A stretch of 64,000 nucleotides of DNA from an uncultured Aquimarina sp. (GTDB lineage: Bacteria; Bacteroidota; Bacteroidia; Flavobacteriales; Flavobacteriaceae): assembly GCA_947498595.1 (NCBI GenBank), contig CANMKX010000001.1:1-64000 (forward strand), written 5' to 3'. Positions 16,449 through 24,484 of the stretch are shown here, in pieces. Under the pieces are notes generated by a model. That model saw only the letters and a program-made list of their open reading frames with translations. It was not told the origin of the DNA and searched no databases. Both the position numbers and the translations under genes were made by a program. Each line of letters begins with the position of its first letter. Position 1 is the stretch's first letter.

Positions 16449-17156
16449 ATGTTTTTAATAGTAATAATAAATTTTTTTGAGGTTTTAGCTGCGATAATAG
16501 GTAGTGTTTATAGTTTTAAATATCATAAAGAAAGAGGTTCTAGATATTTGATTTATTTTCTTTGGTTAACCGTATTTGTTGAAGTGTTTTTTGGATGGTT
16601 ACCATATTTTATACAAGAAAATGAATTTTTTCATTATTTAAGAGGAACTATATTAGAAAGAAACTCTTGGATTTATAATATTGAAGTTATTATTAAATTT
16701 TTATTCTATTCCTACTTTTTCTTGAGTTATATAAAAAATAAAAAAATGCGAAAAACATTGAATTATGGAATGATATTTTTTTTTATTACAACAATAATTA
16801 ATCTAATTTTTTCAAATATCTTTTTTGAAACTATATCCTCTTATACTTATATTACTGGATCTATATTATTAATGATAAGTATAGTTTTTTATTTTATGGA
16901 AATTATGAATACTGATGAGATATTATACTTTAAAAAGACATTACCTTTTTATATAGCGGTTGGAGCCTTACTTTTTCATTTAAGTATGACACCTTTATTT
17001 ATTTATAGTAGATATTATAGTAATTCCAGAAGTCCTGAATACGTAAGCATTTATAGGCTGATTTTGACTTTAGCTAATGTTTTTATGTATTCATGTTATT
17101 CGATAGGCTTTTTAGTATGCTTTAAATCAAATGATAAAACAATAAGAGGAAAATAA
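16449..17156 (+). CDS. Seven-helix membrane protein, paralog 2 of tandem array
   Basis: A 235-residue copy of the preceding protein, sharing FFEVLAAIIGSVYS near the start, SYTYITGSILL, LPFYIAVGALLFHLSMTPLFIY and FMYSCYSIGFLVC near the end. Membrane topology is the same, with a charged cytoplasmic tail (KSNDKTIRGK). It starts 13 bp after paralog 1. Helix 6 and helix 7 are clearly the most conserved parts, suggesting that the C-terminal half carries the function or an interaction surface. Confidence 0.8.
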   Translation: MFLIVIINFFEVLAAIIGSVYSFKYHKERGSRYLIYFLWLTVFVEVFFGWLPYFIQENEFFHYLRGTILERNSWIYNIEVIIKFLFYSYFFLSYIKNKKMRKTLNYGMIFFFITTIINLIFSNIFFETISSYTYITGSILLMISIVFYFMEIMNTDEILYFKKTLPFYIAVGALLFHLSMTPLFIYSRYYSNSRSPEYVSIYRLILTLANVFMYSCYSIGFLVCFKSNDKTIRGK

Positions 17157-17208
17157 TTTGATATTAATGAAAATGGAGCTAATTATTTATAATAAAGATA
17201 TTAATTAG

Positions 17209-17907
17209 ATGGTTTTTTTAAATATTTTATTTCATACAATAGAATTACTTTCTGCGATAATTGGAACTTATTTTATAAAAAAAAGATTAACAAATAATGA
17301 AACAATATATTTTGTATACTTTTTATGGTTAACAGTTTTTGTAGAAACTATAGGAATGTTACCTAGATTAATTTATTCATATGATTTTTTTAATTTTTTT
17401 GATTATAAATTGTTTTATAGCAATCAATGGTTATATAATATTTATACGATAATTTGTTTTAGTATATATATCATCTATTTTAGAGCAAGTATTATTAAAA
17501 GGATACTTAGAAATATGTTGAGTTTTTTGTTATTTATATATGTTTCAATATCAATAACATATTTTGTTGTTACAAAATCTCTTTTCGAAGTGTTTTCAAT
17601 TTTTATATTTATTTTAGGCGTAATTTTACTTCTTATAAGTATCCTATTGTATTTTTATGAGATATTAAATAACGATGTTATTTTTAAAATAACTCAAAAT
17701 TTGCCGATTTATATAGCGCTAGGAGCTTTAGTTTTTCATCTATGTGTTACGCCAATTTTTATATATGATAATTATTATATAAAATCTAGACCTAGATTTG
17801 TAGAAATTCATTCAATTATTCGCAAAATATGTATTGTTTTTATGTATTCATGTTATTCGATAGGCTTTTTAGTATGTTTAAAAAATAATGTAATAAGAAA
17901 AAAATAA
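17209..17907 (+). CDS. Seven-helix membrane protein, paralog 3 of tandem array
   Basis: The third intact copy (232 residues) is more diverged in the middle, but keeps TIELLSAIIGTYF, LPIYIALGALVFHLCVTPIFIY and IVFMYSCYSIGFLVCLKNN. Start is ATG 17209, after a 52-base gap. It is followed by two decayed copies, so the array once held at least five members. Codon use is as AT-rich as its neighbours, with no sign of foreign origin. Confidence 0.8.
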   Translation: MVFLNILFHTIELLSAIIGTYFIKKRLTNNETIYFVYFLWLTVFVETIGMLPRLIYSYDFFNFFDYKLFYSNQWLYNIYTIICFSIYIIYFRASIIKRILRNMLSFLLFIYVSISITYFVVTKSLFEVFSIFIFILGVILLLISILLYFYEILNNDVIFKITQNLPIYIALGALVFHLCVTPIFIYDNYYIKSRPRFVEIHSIIRKICIVFMYSCYSIGFLVCLKNNVIRKK

Positions 17908-18004
17908 TATCCTATGAAGAATTATTTGATGTAATATTAATTTACGTAATAAAAGTCATAATGGAAATTATAGCAGTAAATAACTATTTTAAATTTAAAA
18001 AAAA

Positions 18005-18120
18005 ATGATTCCTTTTTATTTCTGTACTGGAGCATTGTTATTCCATTATTTATGTATTCGTGTTATTCAATTAGATTTAGTATATCATCAAAGTTCTACA
18101 CTGACATTAAATATAAAATA
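18005..18120 (+). pseudogene. Decayed fourth copy of the seven-helix protein
   Basis: One frame reads IPFYFCTGALLFHY, matching helix 6 of the intact copies (LPFYIAVGALLFHL). A few bases later a second frame reads FMYSCYSIRFSISSKFYTD, matching helix 7 and the tail. The segment between them (about 35 codons) is deleted and the frame is shifted. Helices 1-5 are missing. A near-direct repeat, atgtaatattaa.tacgtaataaa, lies upstream (17929-17954) and recurs before the next remnant. Confidence 0.75.
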
Positions 18121-18224
18121 GGTCTATTAAAAAATTGAAAAGATGACATATCAGAAAATAACTTTTGAATATGTAATATTAATGACGTAATAAATTACGC
18201 ATTTTATATTGCTATTATTATTAA

Positions 18225-18425
18225 TTGTTAAACAATAATAAAGATTTAAATTTATATAAATACATAATGTTTTATATATCAATTAAAAAATTAGTATATC
18301 ATTTAGTAATCAATACCAGTATTTATTCTTTTTTTAGAATAGAATTAGTCGGTACAAATACGTTTATGTGTTTTTATATAAATAGATTTTATGTTTGTAC
18401 TTTAAAATCAATTAAAAATAAATGA
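18225..18425 (+). pseudogene. Decayed fifth copy of the seven-helix protein (66-codon remnant)
   Basis: The ORF reads ...IMFYISIKKLVYHLVINTSIYSF... then NTFMCFYINRFYVCTLKSIKN, aligning with helices 6 and 7 of the intact paralogs but with conserved Gly, Thr-Pro and Cys-Tyr-Ser positions replaced. Helices 1-5 are absent. It is preceded by atgtaatattaatgacgtaataaa (18171-18194), like the fourth copy. Its TGA overlaps the kinase start (ATGA), so the ancestral coupling to the kinase is still visible. It could still be translated, but is unlikely to function like the intact copies. Confidence 0.6.
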
Positions 18426-19192
18426 AAGAACAAATATTATTAATAATCTACTTCATCATTATTATTCTTTTTTTTGTGACTTTTGGGATCATATTTGTGA
18501 TTGCTTTTCATAGAAGAAAAAATAGTTTGTTGTTAGAAAAACTAAAAGCGGAACAACGTTTTGAAGATGAATTATTAAAATCAAAAATTGAAATTCAAGA
18601 ACAAACACTTAAAAATGTAAGTTGGGAATTACATGATAATATAGGGCAACTTTTGTCTACTGCTGTGATGCAAATTAATATTTTAGGTACTTCTATTGAT
18701 AAAGGATCTTCAGAATCTTTGGCAGAAGTAAGAGAGTTAGTGGGGAGTAGTCTACAAGAAATACGTAATTTATCTAAAACGTTAAACCATGAAGTTGTTC
18801 AAAACATAGGATTGATAAAATCAATAGAAGTTGAATTAGCGCGCTTTGAAAAACTAAATTTTTTAGATACCAAATTAAATATAAAAGGAGATATAGTTCA
18901 TATAGATCCTAAAGAAGAGATCATTATATATAGAATTATTCAAGAATTTTTCTCAAATACAATAAAACATGCAGAAGCTTCTAATATGGAAGTCTCATTA
19001 GAGTATTCACCTAAAGAATTAACAATTGTAGCTAAGGATGATGGAAAAGGGTACGAAATGGATTCTGTACAAGCTAATTCAGGTCTGATAAATATGAGAA
19101 GTAGAGCTACATTGATAAATGCTACTATAGATTTTAAATCAAAAAAAGATAATGGGGTAGAAATCAATTTAGTATATCCTTTTAAAAGATGA
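18422..19192 (+). CDS. Short membrane sensor histidine kinase (NarL/HisKA_3 type)
   Basis: A 256-residue kinase with one N-terminal membrane helix (LIIYFIIIILFFVTFGIIFVIAF, residues 6-28) and no periplasmic domain. A coiled linker leads to HisKA_3 (SWELHDNIGQLLSTAVMQINIL, His near residue 64) and an HATPase domain (IIQEFFSNTIKHAEA, AKDDGKGY, SGLINMRSRATLINA). Without an extracellular sensor it must take its signal from another protein. The seven-helix proteins encoded directly upstream are obvious candidates. The start overlaps the preceding remnant ORF by 4 bases and the regulator gene follows after 33 bp. Confidence 0.93.
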   Translation: MKEQILLIIYFIIIILFFVTFGIIFVIAFHRRKNSLLLEKLKAEQRFEDELLKSKIEIQEQTLKNVSWELHDNIGQLLSTAVMQINILGTSIDKGSSESLAEVRELVGSSLQEIRNLSKTLNHEVVQNIGLIKSIEVELARFEKLNFLDTKLNIKGDIVHIDPKEEIIIYRIIQEFFSNTIKHAEASNMEVSLEYSPKELTIVAKDDGKGYEMDSVQANSGLINMRSRATLINATIDFKSKKDNGVEINLVYPFKR

Positions 19193-19225
19193 TTTTGAAA
19201 AAATAAAAAATTAAAACGAACATAA

Positions 19226-19882
19226 ATGATGAAGAAAAAATCGATTGTTATTGTAGATGATCATCTGCTGTTTGCGCAATCATTACAAGGATTAATAACT
19301 AGATATGAGGATTATGAAGTACTTGCCATTTTAAAAAACGGTAAAGAACTTACTCAATACTATTTACATAAGCGTCGTAAACCAGATCTTATATTATTGG
19401 ATGTTAAAATGCCAGTAATGAACGGTATTCAAACCATGGAATGGTTAAAAAAACACCGACCTAATCAAAAAGTGTTAGCCTTAACAATGGAAGATGATGA
19501 AGAAACGATAATCCGAATGTTAAGAGCAGGAGCAAGAGGATATTTACTTAAAGATATACATCCAGATAATTTTGAGTTTGCTTTGAAAATGGTAATAGAA
19601 CAAGGGTTCTATTATTCATCAAAAATAGAAAGCGCTTTAAAAGCATCTGAAGGAATTGAGAATAGCGAGAAGCAATTAGCACAGAAATTAACTGAAAAAG
19701 AGTTGATCTTTTTAAAACAAGCATGTACAGAAAAAACCTATAAAGATATAGCAGTAGAACTTAATTTAAGCCCTAAAACTATAGAGAATTATAGAGAAAC
19801 GGTGTTTAAAAAACTACAAGTTCGAACTAGAGTAGGAGCTGTAATATATTGTATGAAATATAAATTATTTAAAGTAGATTGA
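19226..19882 (+). CDS. NarL/LuxR-type response regulator
   Basis: A 218-residue regulator. The receiver has VIVDDHLL, the phosphoacceptor in LILLDVKMPVMNG (about residues 50-62), LALTMEDD and YLLKDI. The C-terminal LuxR helix-turn-helix is LTEKELIFLKQACTEKTYKDIAVELNLSPKTIENYRETVFKKL. All key residues are present. It is the cognate partner of the short kinase upstream. Its stop lies only 8 bases before the -33 box of the ilv leader promoter, and no terminator separates the two, so some read-through into the attenuators is possible. Confidence 0.94.
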   Translation: MMKKKSIVIVDDHLLFAQSLQGLITRYEDYEVLAILKNGKELTQYYLHKRRKPDLILLDVKMPVMNGIQTMEWLKKHRPNQKVLALTMEDDEETIIRMLRAGARGYLLKDIHPDNFEFALKMVIEQGFYYSSKIESALKASEGIENSEKQLAQKLTEKELIFLKQACTEKTYKDIAVELNLSPKTIENYRETVFKKLQVRTRVGAVIYCMKYKLFKVD

Positions 19883-19889
19883 AAAAAAG

Positions 19890-19921
19890 TTGGATATCTT
19901 AAAAAAATATACATACATTTG
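19890..19921 (+). promoter_or_regulatory. Promoter of the ilv leader (TTG-N21-TACATTTG)
   Basis: A -33 TTG at 19890-19892 and an exact -7 TACATTTG at 19914-19921 are separated by 21 bases. The first leader ATG (19930) follows 8 bases later, so the leader peptide is translated almost from the mRNA 5' end. Confidence 0.78.
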
Positions 19922-19929
19922 TGCTAACA

Positions 19930-19992
19930 ATGAATAAGACAAAACAAAATAGTATTAATGTCATTAATATTGAGGTGATTATTTCATCTTAA
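19930..19992 (+). CDS. ilv leader peptide 1 (Ile/Val-rich, 20 residues)
   Basis: A 20-codon ORF whose core reads SINVINIEVIIS, with five Ile and two Val codons clustered just before the stop. It directly follows a consensus promoter and precedes a terminator and the ilv operon. Immediately after the TAA lies AAAGGGA (19994-20000), which can pair with TCCCTTT of the terminator's left arm. Expected behaviour: when charged tRNA-Ile or tRNA-Val is scarce the ribosome stalls, the antiterminator forms and transcription continues. When they are plentiful the ribosome covers AAAGGGA and the terminator forms. Confidence 0.82.
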   Translation: MNKTKQNSINVINIEVIISS

Positions 19993-20026
19993 GAAAGGGA
20001 CGTATACGCTATTTTTAATAATATAT

Positions 20027-20060
20027 AATCCCTTTACAATTAGTAAAGGGATTTTTTTTT
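20027..20060 (+). terminator. ilv attenuator terminator 1
   Basis: Stem AATCCCTTTAC / GTAAAGGGATT with a 5-base loop and a run of about ten T. The left arm is also complementary to AAAGGGA just after leader 1, giving mutually exclusive structures. Confidence 0.88.
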
Positions 20061-20073
20061 ATCATAAATCGAA

Positions 20074-20139
20074 ATGAATTTAAAGAACGCAATTATAATT
20101 AATGTCATTAGTATTATTGAGGTGATTATTTCACCTTGA
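20074..20139 (+). CDS. ilv leader peptide 2 (Ile/Val-rich, 21 residues)
   Basis: A second leader ORF, core AIIINVISIIEVIIS, has eight Ile and two Val codons, more than leader 1. The shared INVI..I.EVIIS pattern and similar DNA show that it arose by duplication of the first. No promoter lies between terminator 1 and this ORF, so it is read only by polymerases that pass the first attenuator. GAAGGG (20141-20146), overlapping the region right after the stop, can pair with CCCTTT of the second terminator's left arm. Confidence 0.82.
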   Translation: MNLKNAIIINVISIIEVIISP

Positions 20140-20169
20140 TGAAGGGCATTATTATATATATGATTAATA

Positions 20170-20198
20170 AACCCTTTGTAATTACAAAGGGTTTTTTG
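20170..20198 (+). terminator. ilv attenuator terminator 2
   Basis: Palindromic stem AACCCTTTGTAA / TTACAAAGGGTT followed by a T-run. It lies 31 bases after leader 2 and about 245 bases before ilvD. The remaining stretch to ilvD is AT-rich with no clear promoter or ORF. Confidence 0.88.
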
Positions 20199-20442
20199 TT
20201 TTCAAGAAGAAACAATATTAGATAAATAAGAATTACTTATTGTAAAATATTTAAATGTAAATTATTGATTTTAAGATATTTAAATTGTTTTGTTAGCAAT
20301 GTGGATATTGTAACTTACTATTAAATTCGTAAAGATTGATAATCATTAAAAATAAATTTACAGATCATATTGATATAGGTTATGATATTGTTAGAATTAA
20401 ATATAAAAAAATAACAATACAGTAAAAGAAGAAGTAAATAAA

Positions 20443-22119
20443 ATGAAATTGAACAAATATAGTACCCAAGTAACTCAAGATGATACCCAACCTGCAGCAC
20501 AAGCGATGCTACATGCAATTGGATTAACAAGTGAAGATTTAAAAAAACCGTTGATCGGTATTGCAAGTACAGGATATGAAGGAAACCCATGTAATATGCA
20601 TTTAAATGATCTGGCAAAATTAGTGAAAAAAGGGACTTACAATGTTGATTTAATAGGATTGATCTTTAATACTATTGGAGTAAGCGATGGTATTTCAATG
20701 GGAACGCCAGGAATGCGCTTTTCATTACCATCAAGAGATGTTATTGCAGACTCAATGGAAACCGTAGTTCAGGCTATGTCATACGATGGTATGGTAACCG
20801 TTGTTGGATGTGATAAAAACATGCCAGGAGCATTAATGGCAATGCTAAGGTTAAACAGACCATCAATATTGGTATATGGAGGAACTATAGCTTCAGGTTG
20901 TCATGAAGGAAAAAAATTAGATGTTGTATCTGCATTCGAGGCTTGGGGAGAGAAAGTTGCAGGGAAAATTGAAGAAGAAGAATATCAAAATGTTATCGAG
21001 AAAGCCTGTCCCGGAGCAGGTGCATGTGGAGGGATGTATACAGCCAATACAATGGCATCAGCGATAGAAGCATTAGGGATGTCATTACCTTATAACTCAT
21101 CCAATCCAGCAATAAGTGACGATAAAGAAAAAGAAAGTATCAAAGCTGGAGAAGCATTACGAGTTTTATTAGAAAAAGATATAAAGCCTAAAGATATAGT
21201 AACTAAAAAATCATTAGAAAATGCTATTCGTTTAGTTACTGTTTTAGGAGGATCTACGAATGCAGTATTACACTTTTTAGCTATAGCAAGAGCTGCAGAC
21301 GTAAAATTTACATTAGAAGATTTTCAGAGAATTAGCGATGAAACTCCATTTCTAGCAGATTTAAAACCAAGTGGTAAATATCTAATGGAAGATATTCATG
21401 AAATTGGAGGAATACCCGCAGTATTAAAGTACTTATTAAAAGAAGGAATGCTTCATGGAGATTGTTTAACAGTTACAGGAAAAACATTAGCAGAAAACCT
21501 GAAAAATGTAAAAGATTTAGACCCAAACCAAGATGTTATCAAACCAATAAACCAGCCTATAAAAGAAACAGGGCATTTAAGAATCATGTTCGGAAATTTA
21601 GCAAAAGATGGTTGTGTTGCTAAAATAACAGGAAAAGAAGGACTTCGCTTTGAAGGTAAAGCAAAAGTATTTGAAGGAGAGTACGAAGCTAATGATGGTA
21701 TTAGACAAGGTAAAGTTAGCAAAGGTGATGTTGTTGTAATACGATATGAAGGTCCAAAAGGAGGACCTGGAATGCCAGAAATGTTGAAGCCTACCGCTGC
21801 AATTATGGGAGCTGGGCTAGGGAAAGATGTAGCTTTAATAACTGATGGTAGATTTTCGGGAGGAACCCATGGATTTGTTGTCGGGCATATTACACCAGAA
21901 GCTCAAGATGGAGGAATGATAGCTTTAGTTAAAGATAATGATCATATAATAATTGATGCAGAAAAAAACAGCATTACAGTTGCTATTGATGAAGATGAAC
22001 TTAACGAAAGAAAATTAGCATGGAAACAACCGCCTCTTAAATTTAAACGAGGAGTATTATATAAATATGCACATACCGTATCATCAGCTTCAAAAGGCTG
22101 TGTAACAGATGAATTTTAA
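20443..22119 (+). CDS. ilvD: Dihydroxy-acid dehydratase
   Basis: A 558-residue IlvD/Edd-family iron-sulfur enzyme. It dehydrates 2,3-dihydroxy-isovalerate and 2,3-dihydroxy-3-methylvalerate to the keto-acids of valine and isoleucine. Cluster cysteines are visible in PCNMH (about residue 50), GCDKNMPG (about 123) and [16 protein letters not shown] (about 189-204). [11 protein letters not shown]-type sequence ([15 protein letters not shown]) is near the C-terminus. Length is standard. It is the first structural gene of the operon, behind the two attenuators, and is followed 58 bp later by ilvB. Confidence 0.97.
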   Translation: MKLNKYSTQVTQDDTQPAAQAMLHAIGLTSEDLKKPLIGIASTGYEGNPCNMHLNDLAKLVKKGTYNVDLIGLIFNTIGVSDGISMGTPGMRFSLPSRDVIADSMETVVQAMSYDGMVTVVGCDKNMPGALMAMLRLNRPSILVYGGTIASGCHEGKKLDVVSAFEAWGEKVAGKIEEEEYQNVIEKACPGAGACGGMYTANTMASAIEALGMSLPYNSSNPAISDDKEKESIKAGEALRVLLEKDIKPKDIVTKKSLENAIRLVTVLGGSTNAVLHFLAIARAADVKFTLEDFQRISDETPFLADLKPSGKYLMEDIHEIGGIPAVLKYLLKEGMLHGDCLTVTGKTLAENLKNVKDLDPNQDVIKPINQPIKETGHLRIMFGNLAKDGCVAKITGKEGLRFEGKAKVFEGEYEANDGIRQGKVSKGDVVVIRYEGPKGGPGMPEMLKPTAAIMGAGLGKDVALITDGRFSGGTHGFVVGHITPEAQDGGMIALVKDNDHIIIDAEKNSITVAIDEDELNERKLAWKQPPLKFKRGVLYKYAHTVSSASKGCVTDEF

Positions 22120-22177
22120 CCAAAATTAAAAGAGAATAATGCATTCTGAAAATATTCAGGATTAAAACCAAAAGCGT

Positions 22178-23911
22178 ATGGAAGCACAAACGCACGTATC
22201 ACCACAAATAGAAAAAGCTGTTAAAAAGCGAATTACTGGAGCAGAAGCAATAATAAAATGCCTCTTAGCCGAAGATGCTGATTTAGTCTATGGTTATCCA
22301 GGAGGAGCTATTATGCCTGTCTACGATGAGTTGTATAAGTTTCAAAATGAGATTCAGCATATATTAGCAAGACATGAGCAAGGAGCAATACATGCAGCTC
22401 AAGGATTTGCACGTACTAGTGGTAAAGTTGGAGTAGCTCTAGCAACGTCTGGGCCTGGAGCAACAAACCTTGTTACTGGGATTGCTGACGCACAAATTGA
22501 TTCTACACCTTTAGTATGTATTACAGGACAGGTAGGATCACATTTATTAGGATCAGATGCATTTCAAGAAACTGATATTGTAGGAATATCAACACCAGTA
22601 ACCAAATGGAATCATCAAGTAACAAAAGCAGCAGATATTCCTGAAGTTTTAGCAAAGGCTTTTTATATAGCAAAATCAGGTCGACCAGGGCCTGTTTTGA
22701 TTGATATAACTAAAGATGCACAGTTTGGAGAACTAGATTTTGAATATAAAAAATGCAAAGGAATTAGAAGCTATAAACCAGTTCCAACAACAGATCCAGA
22801 TAGTTTAGTTAAAGCTGCGCAATTAATTAATGAAGCAAAAAAACCTTTTATTGTTTTCGGACAGGGAGTGATATTAGGAAAAGCAGAAAAGATTTTTAAA
22901 GATTTTGTAGAAAAAACCGGAATTCCTGCTGCTTGGACAATCTTAGGGGCATCAGCCTTATCAACAAAGCATCCATTAAATGTGGGAATGGTTGGTATGC
23001 ATGGTAACTATGGCCCTAATAAACTAACGAATGAATGTGACTTGTTAATCGCTGTAGGAATGAGGTTTGATGATAGAGTAACAGGGAATTTAGAAATGTA
23101 TGCGAAACAAGCAAAAGTGATCCATTTTGAGATCGACCCAGCAGAAATTGATAAAAATGTAAAAGCTGATGTAGCGGTTTTGGGAGATGTGAGAAAAACC
23201 TTAGCACAATTATATCCTTTAATTCAAGCAAATGAACATGATGAATGGTTACAGCAATTTAGAGCTTATGATACAATAGAATTTGAAAAGGTAATAAAAA
23301 ATGAATTATATCCACAGAAAGAAGGATTGTCCATGGGAGAAGTTTTGCGAGGAATTAACCGAGAGACAAAAGGAGATGCTATTATTGTTTCTGATGTAGG
23401 ACAACATCAAATGATTGCATGTCGTTATGCAGAGTTTACAAAAAGTAGAAGTAACGTTACTTCTGGTGGTTTAGGAACTATGGGGTTTGCTCTGCCAGCT
23501 GCGATAGGAGCAAAAATGGGAGCGCCTCAGAGAGAAGTAGTAGCTATAATTGGAGATGGGGGATATCAAATGACTATTCAAGAGTTAGGAACTATTTTTC
23601 AAACGAAAACTCCAGTTAAAATAGTAGTACTTAATAATAGTTTTTTAGGGATGGTAAGACAATGGCAACAACTGTTTTTTGATAAACGATATGCTTCTAC
23701 AGAAATGATCAATCCAGATTTTGTAACGATTGCAAAGGGATACGATATAAAAGCAAGAAAAGTAACAAAAAGAGAAGAGTTGGATACAGCTATTAATGAA
23801 ATGATAGCTTCAAAAGAGGCTTACTTTTTAGAAGTATGTGTAGAGAAAGAAAACAATGTATTTCCAATGATTCCTACAGGAGCTTCGGTATCAGATGTTA
23901 GACTAAGTTAA
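22178..23911 (+). CDS. ilvB: Acetolactate synthase large (catalytic) subunit
   Basis: A 577-residue ThDP-dependent enzyme. It condenses pyruvate with pyruvate or 2-ketobutyrate, the committed step of Val/Leu and Ile synthesis. GYPGGAIMPVYDEL (about residues 39-52) with the catalytic Glu in ARHEQGAIHAAQGFAR, the FAD/middle domain, and the ThDP motif GDGGYQM...VVLNNSFLGMVRQWQ (about 460-500) are all present. The small-subunit gene follows after 7 bp, so expression is tightly coupled. Confidence 0.97.
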   Translation: MEAQTHVSPQIEKAVKKRITGAEAIIKCLLAEDADLVYGYPGGAIMPVYDELYKFQNEIQHILARHEQGAIHAAQGFARTSGKVGVALATSGPGATNLVTGIADAQIDSTPLVCITGQVGSHLLGSDAFQETDIVGISTPVTKWNHQVTKAADIPEVLAKAFYIAKSGRPGPVLIDITKDAQFGELDFEYKKCKGIRSYKPVPTTDPDSLVKAAQLINEAKKPFIVFGQGVILGKAEKIFKDFVEKTGIPAAWTILGASALSTKHPLNVGMVGMHGNYGPNKLTNECDLLIAVGMRFDDRVTGNLEMYAKQAKVIHFEIDPAEIDKNVKADVAVLGDVRKTLAQLYPLIQANEHDEWLQQFRAYDTIEFEKVIKNELYPQKEGLSMGEVLRGINRETKGDAIIVSDVGQHQMIACRYAEFTKSRSNVTSGGLGTMGFALPAAIGAKMGAPQREVVAIIGDGGYQMTIQELGTIFQTKTPVKIVVLNNSFLGMVRQWQQLFFDKRYASTEMINPDFVTIAKGYDIKARKVTKREELDTAINEMIASKEAYFLEVCVEKENNVFPMIPTGASVSDVRLS

Positions 23912-23918
23912 AAAGAAT

Positions 23919-24452
23919 ATGATGAAGAAAGAAAATTATACAATTTCTGTTTATACAGAAAATAATATAGGGTTACTAAATCGAATTTCGGCTATTTTTC
24001 TTAAAAGACATATAAATTTAGATAGTTTAACAACTTCTGTATCAGAAATTAAAGATGTATTTAGATTCACTATAGTTGTTCAAATTACCGAAGATCAAGT
24101 TAAAAAACTTGTTAAACAAATAGAAAAACAGATAGAAGTAATCAAAGCATATTATCATAAAGATGATGAAACGATATATCAAGAAACTGCATTGTTTAAA
24201 ATAGCATCAAAATTACTTTTTGAAGAGCGACAAATCCAAAATGTGATTAAAGAAAACAATGCACATATAGTTACAGTAACTCCAGAGTTTTTTGTTATAG
24301 AAAAAACAGGAAGAAGAGGAGAAGTAGAGGTACTTCATGAAGAATTGAAACCTTATGGATTAATGCAATTTGTGCGTTCAGGAAGAATATCAGTATCAAA
24401 AAATAAAATGCATATATCTAATATGTTAGAAAACTTTGCATTAGCAGAATAA
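23919..24452 (+). CDS. ilvN: Acetolactate synthase small (regulatory) subunit
   Basis: A 177-residue protein with an N-terminal ACT domain (YTISVYTENNIGLLNRISAIFLKRHINLDSLTTS, about residues 6-39). A second ACT-like C-terminal domain follows (about 80-165: NAHIVTVTPEFFVIEKTGRRGEVEVL, VRSGRISVS). It binds branched-chain amino acids to give feedback inhibition and stabilises the large subunit. It starts 7 bp after ilvB and precedes ilvC by 32 bp. Confidence 0.94.
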   Translation: MMKKENYTISVYTENNIGLLNRISAIFLKRHINLDSLTTSVSEIKDVFRFTIVVQITEDQVKKLVKQIEKQIEVIKAYYHKDDETIYQETALFKIASKLLFEERQIQNVIKENNAHIVTVTPEFFVIEKTGRRGEVEVLHEELKPYGLMQFVRSGRISVSKNKMHISNMLENFALAE

Positions 24453-24484
24453 AAATCAATTAAACAATAAATAAAAGAATAATC

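Noticed and set aside
20199-20442. A second ilv promoter just before ilvD
   Set aside because: No TAnnTTTG box with a spaced TTG was found in this stretch; transcription appears to depend on passing both attenuators.
20321-20617. Minus-strand 98-codon ORF across the ilvD start
   Set aside because: Overlaps the conserved IlvD N-terminus and shows no protein family features.
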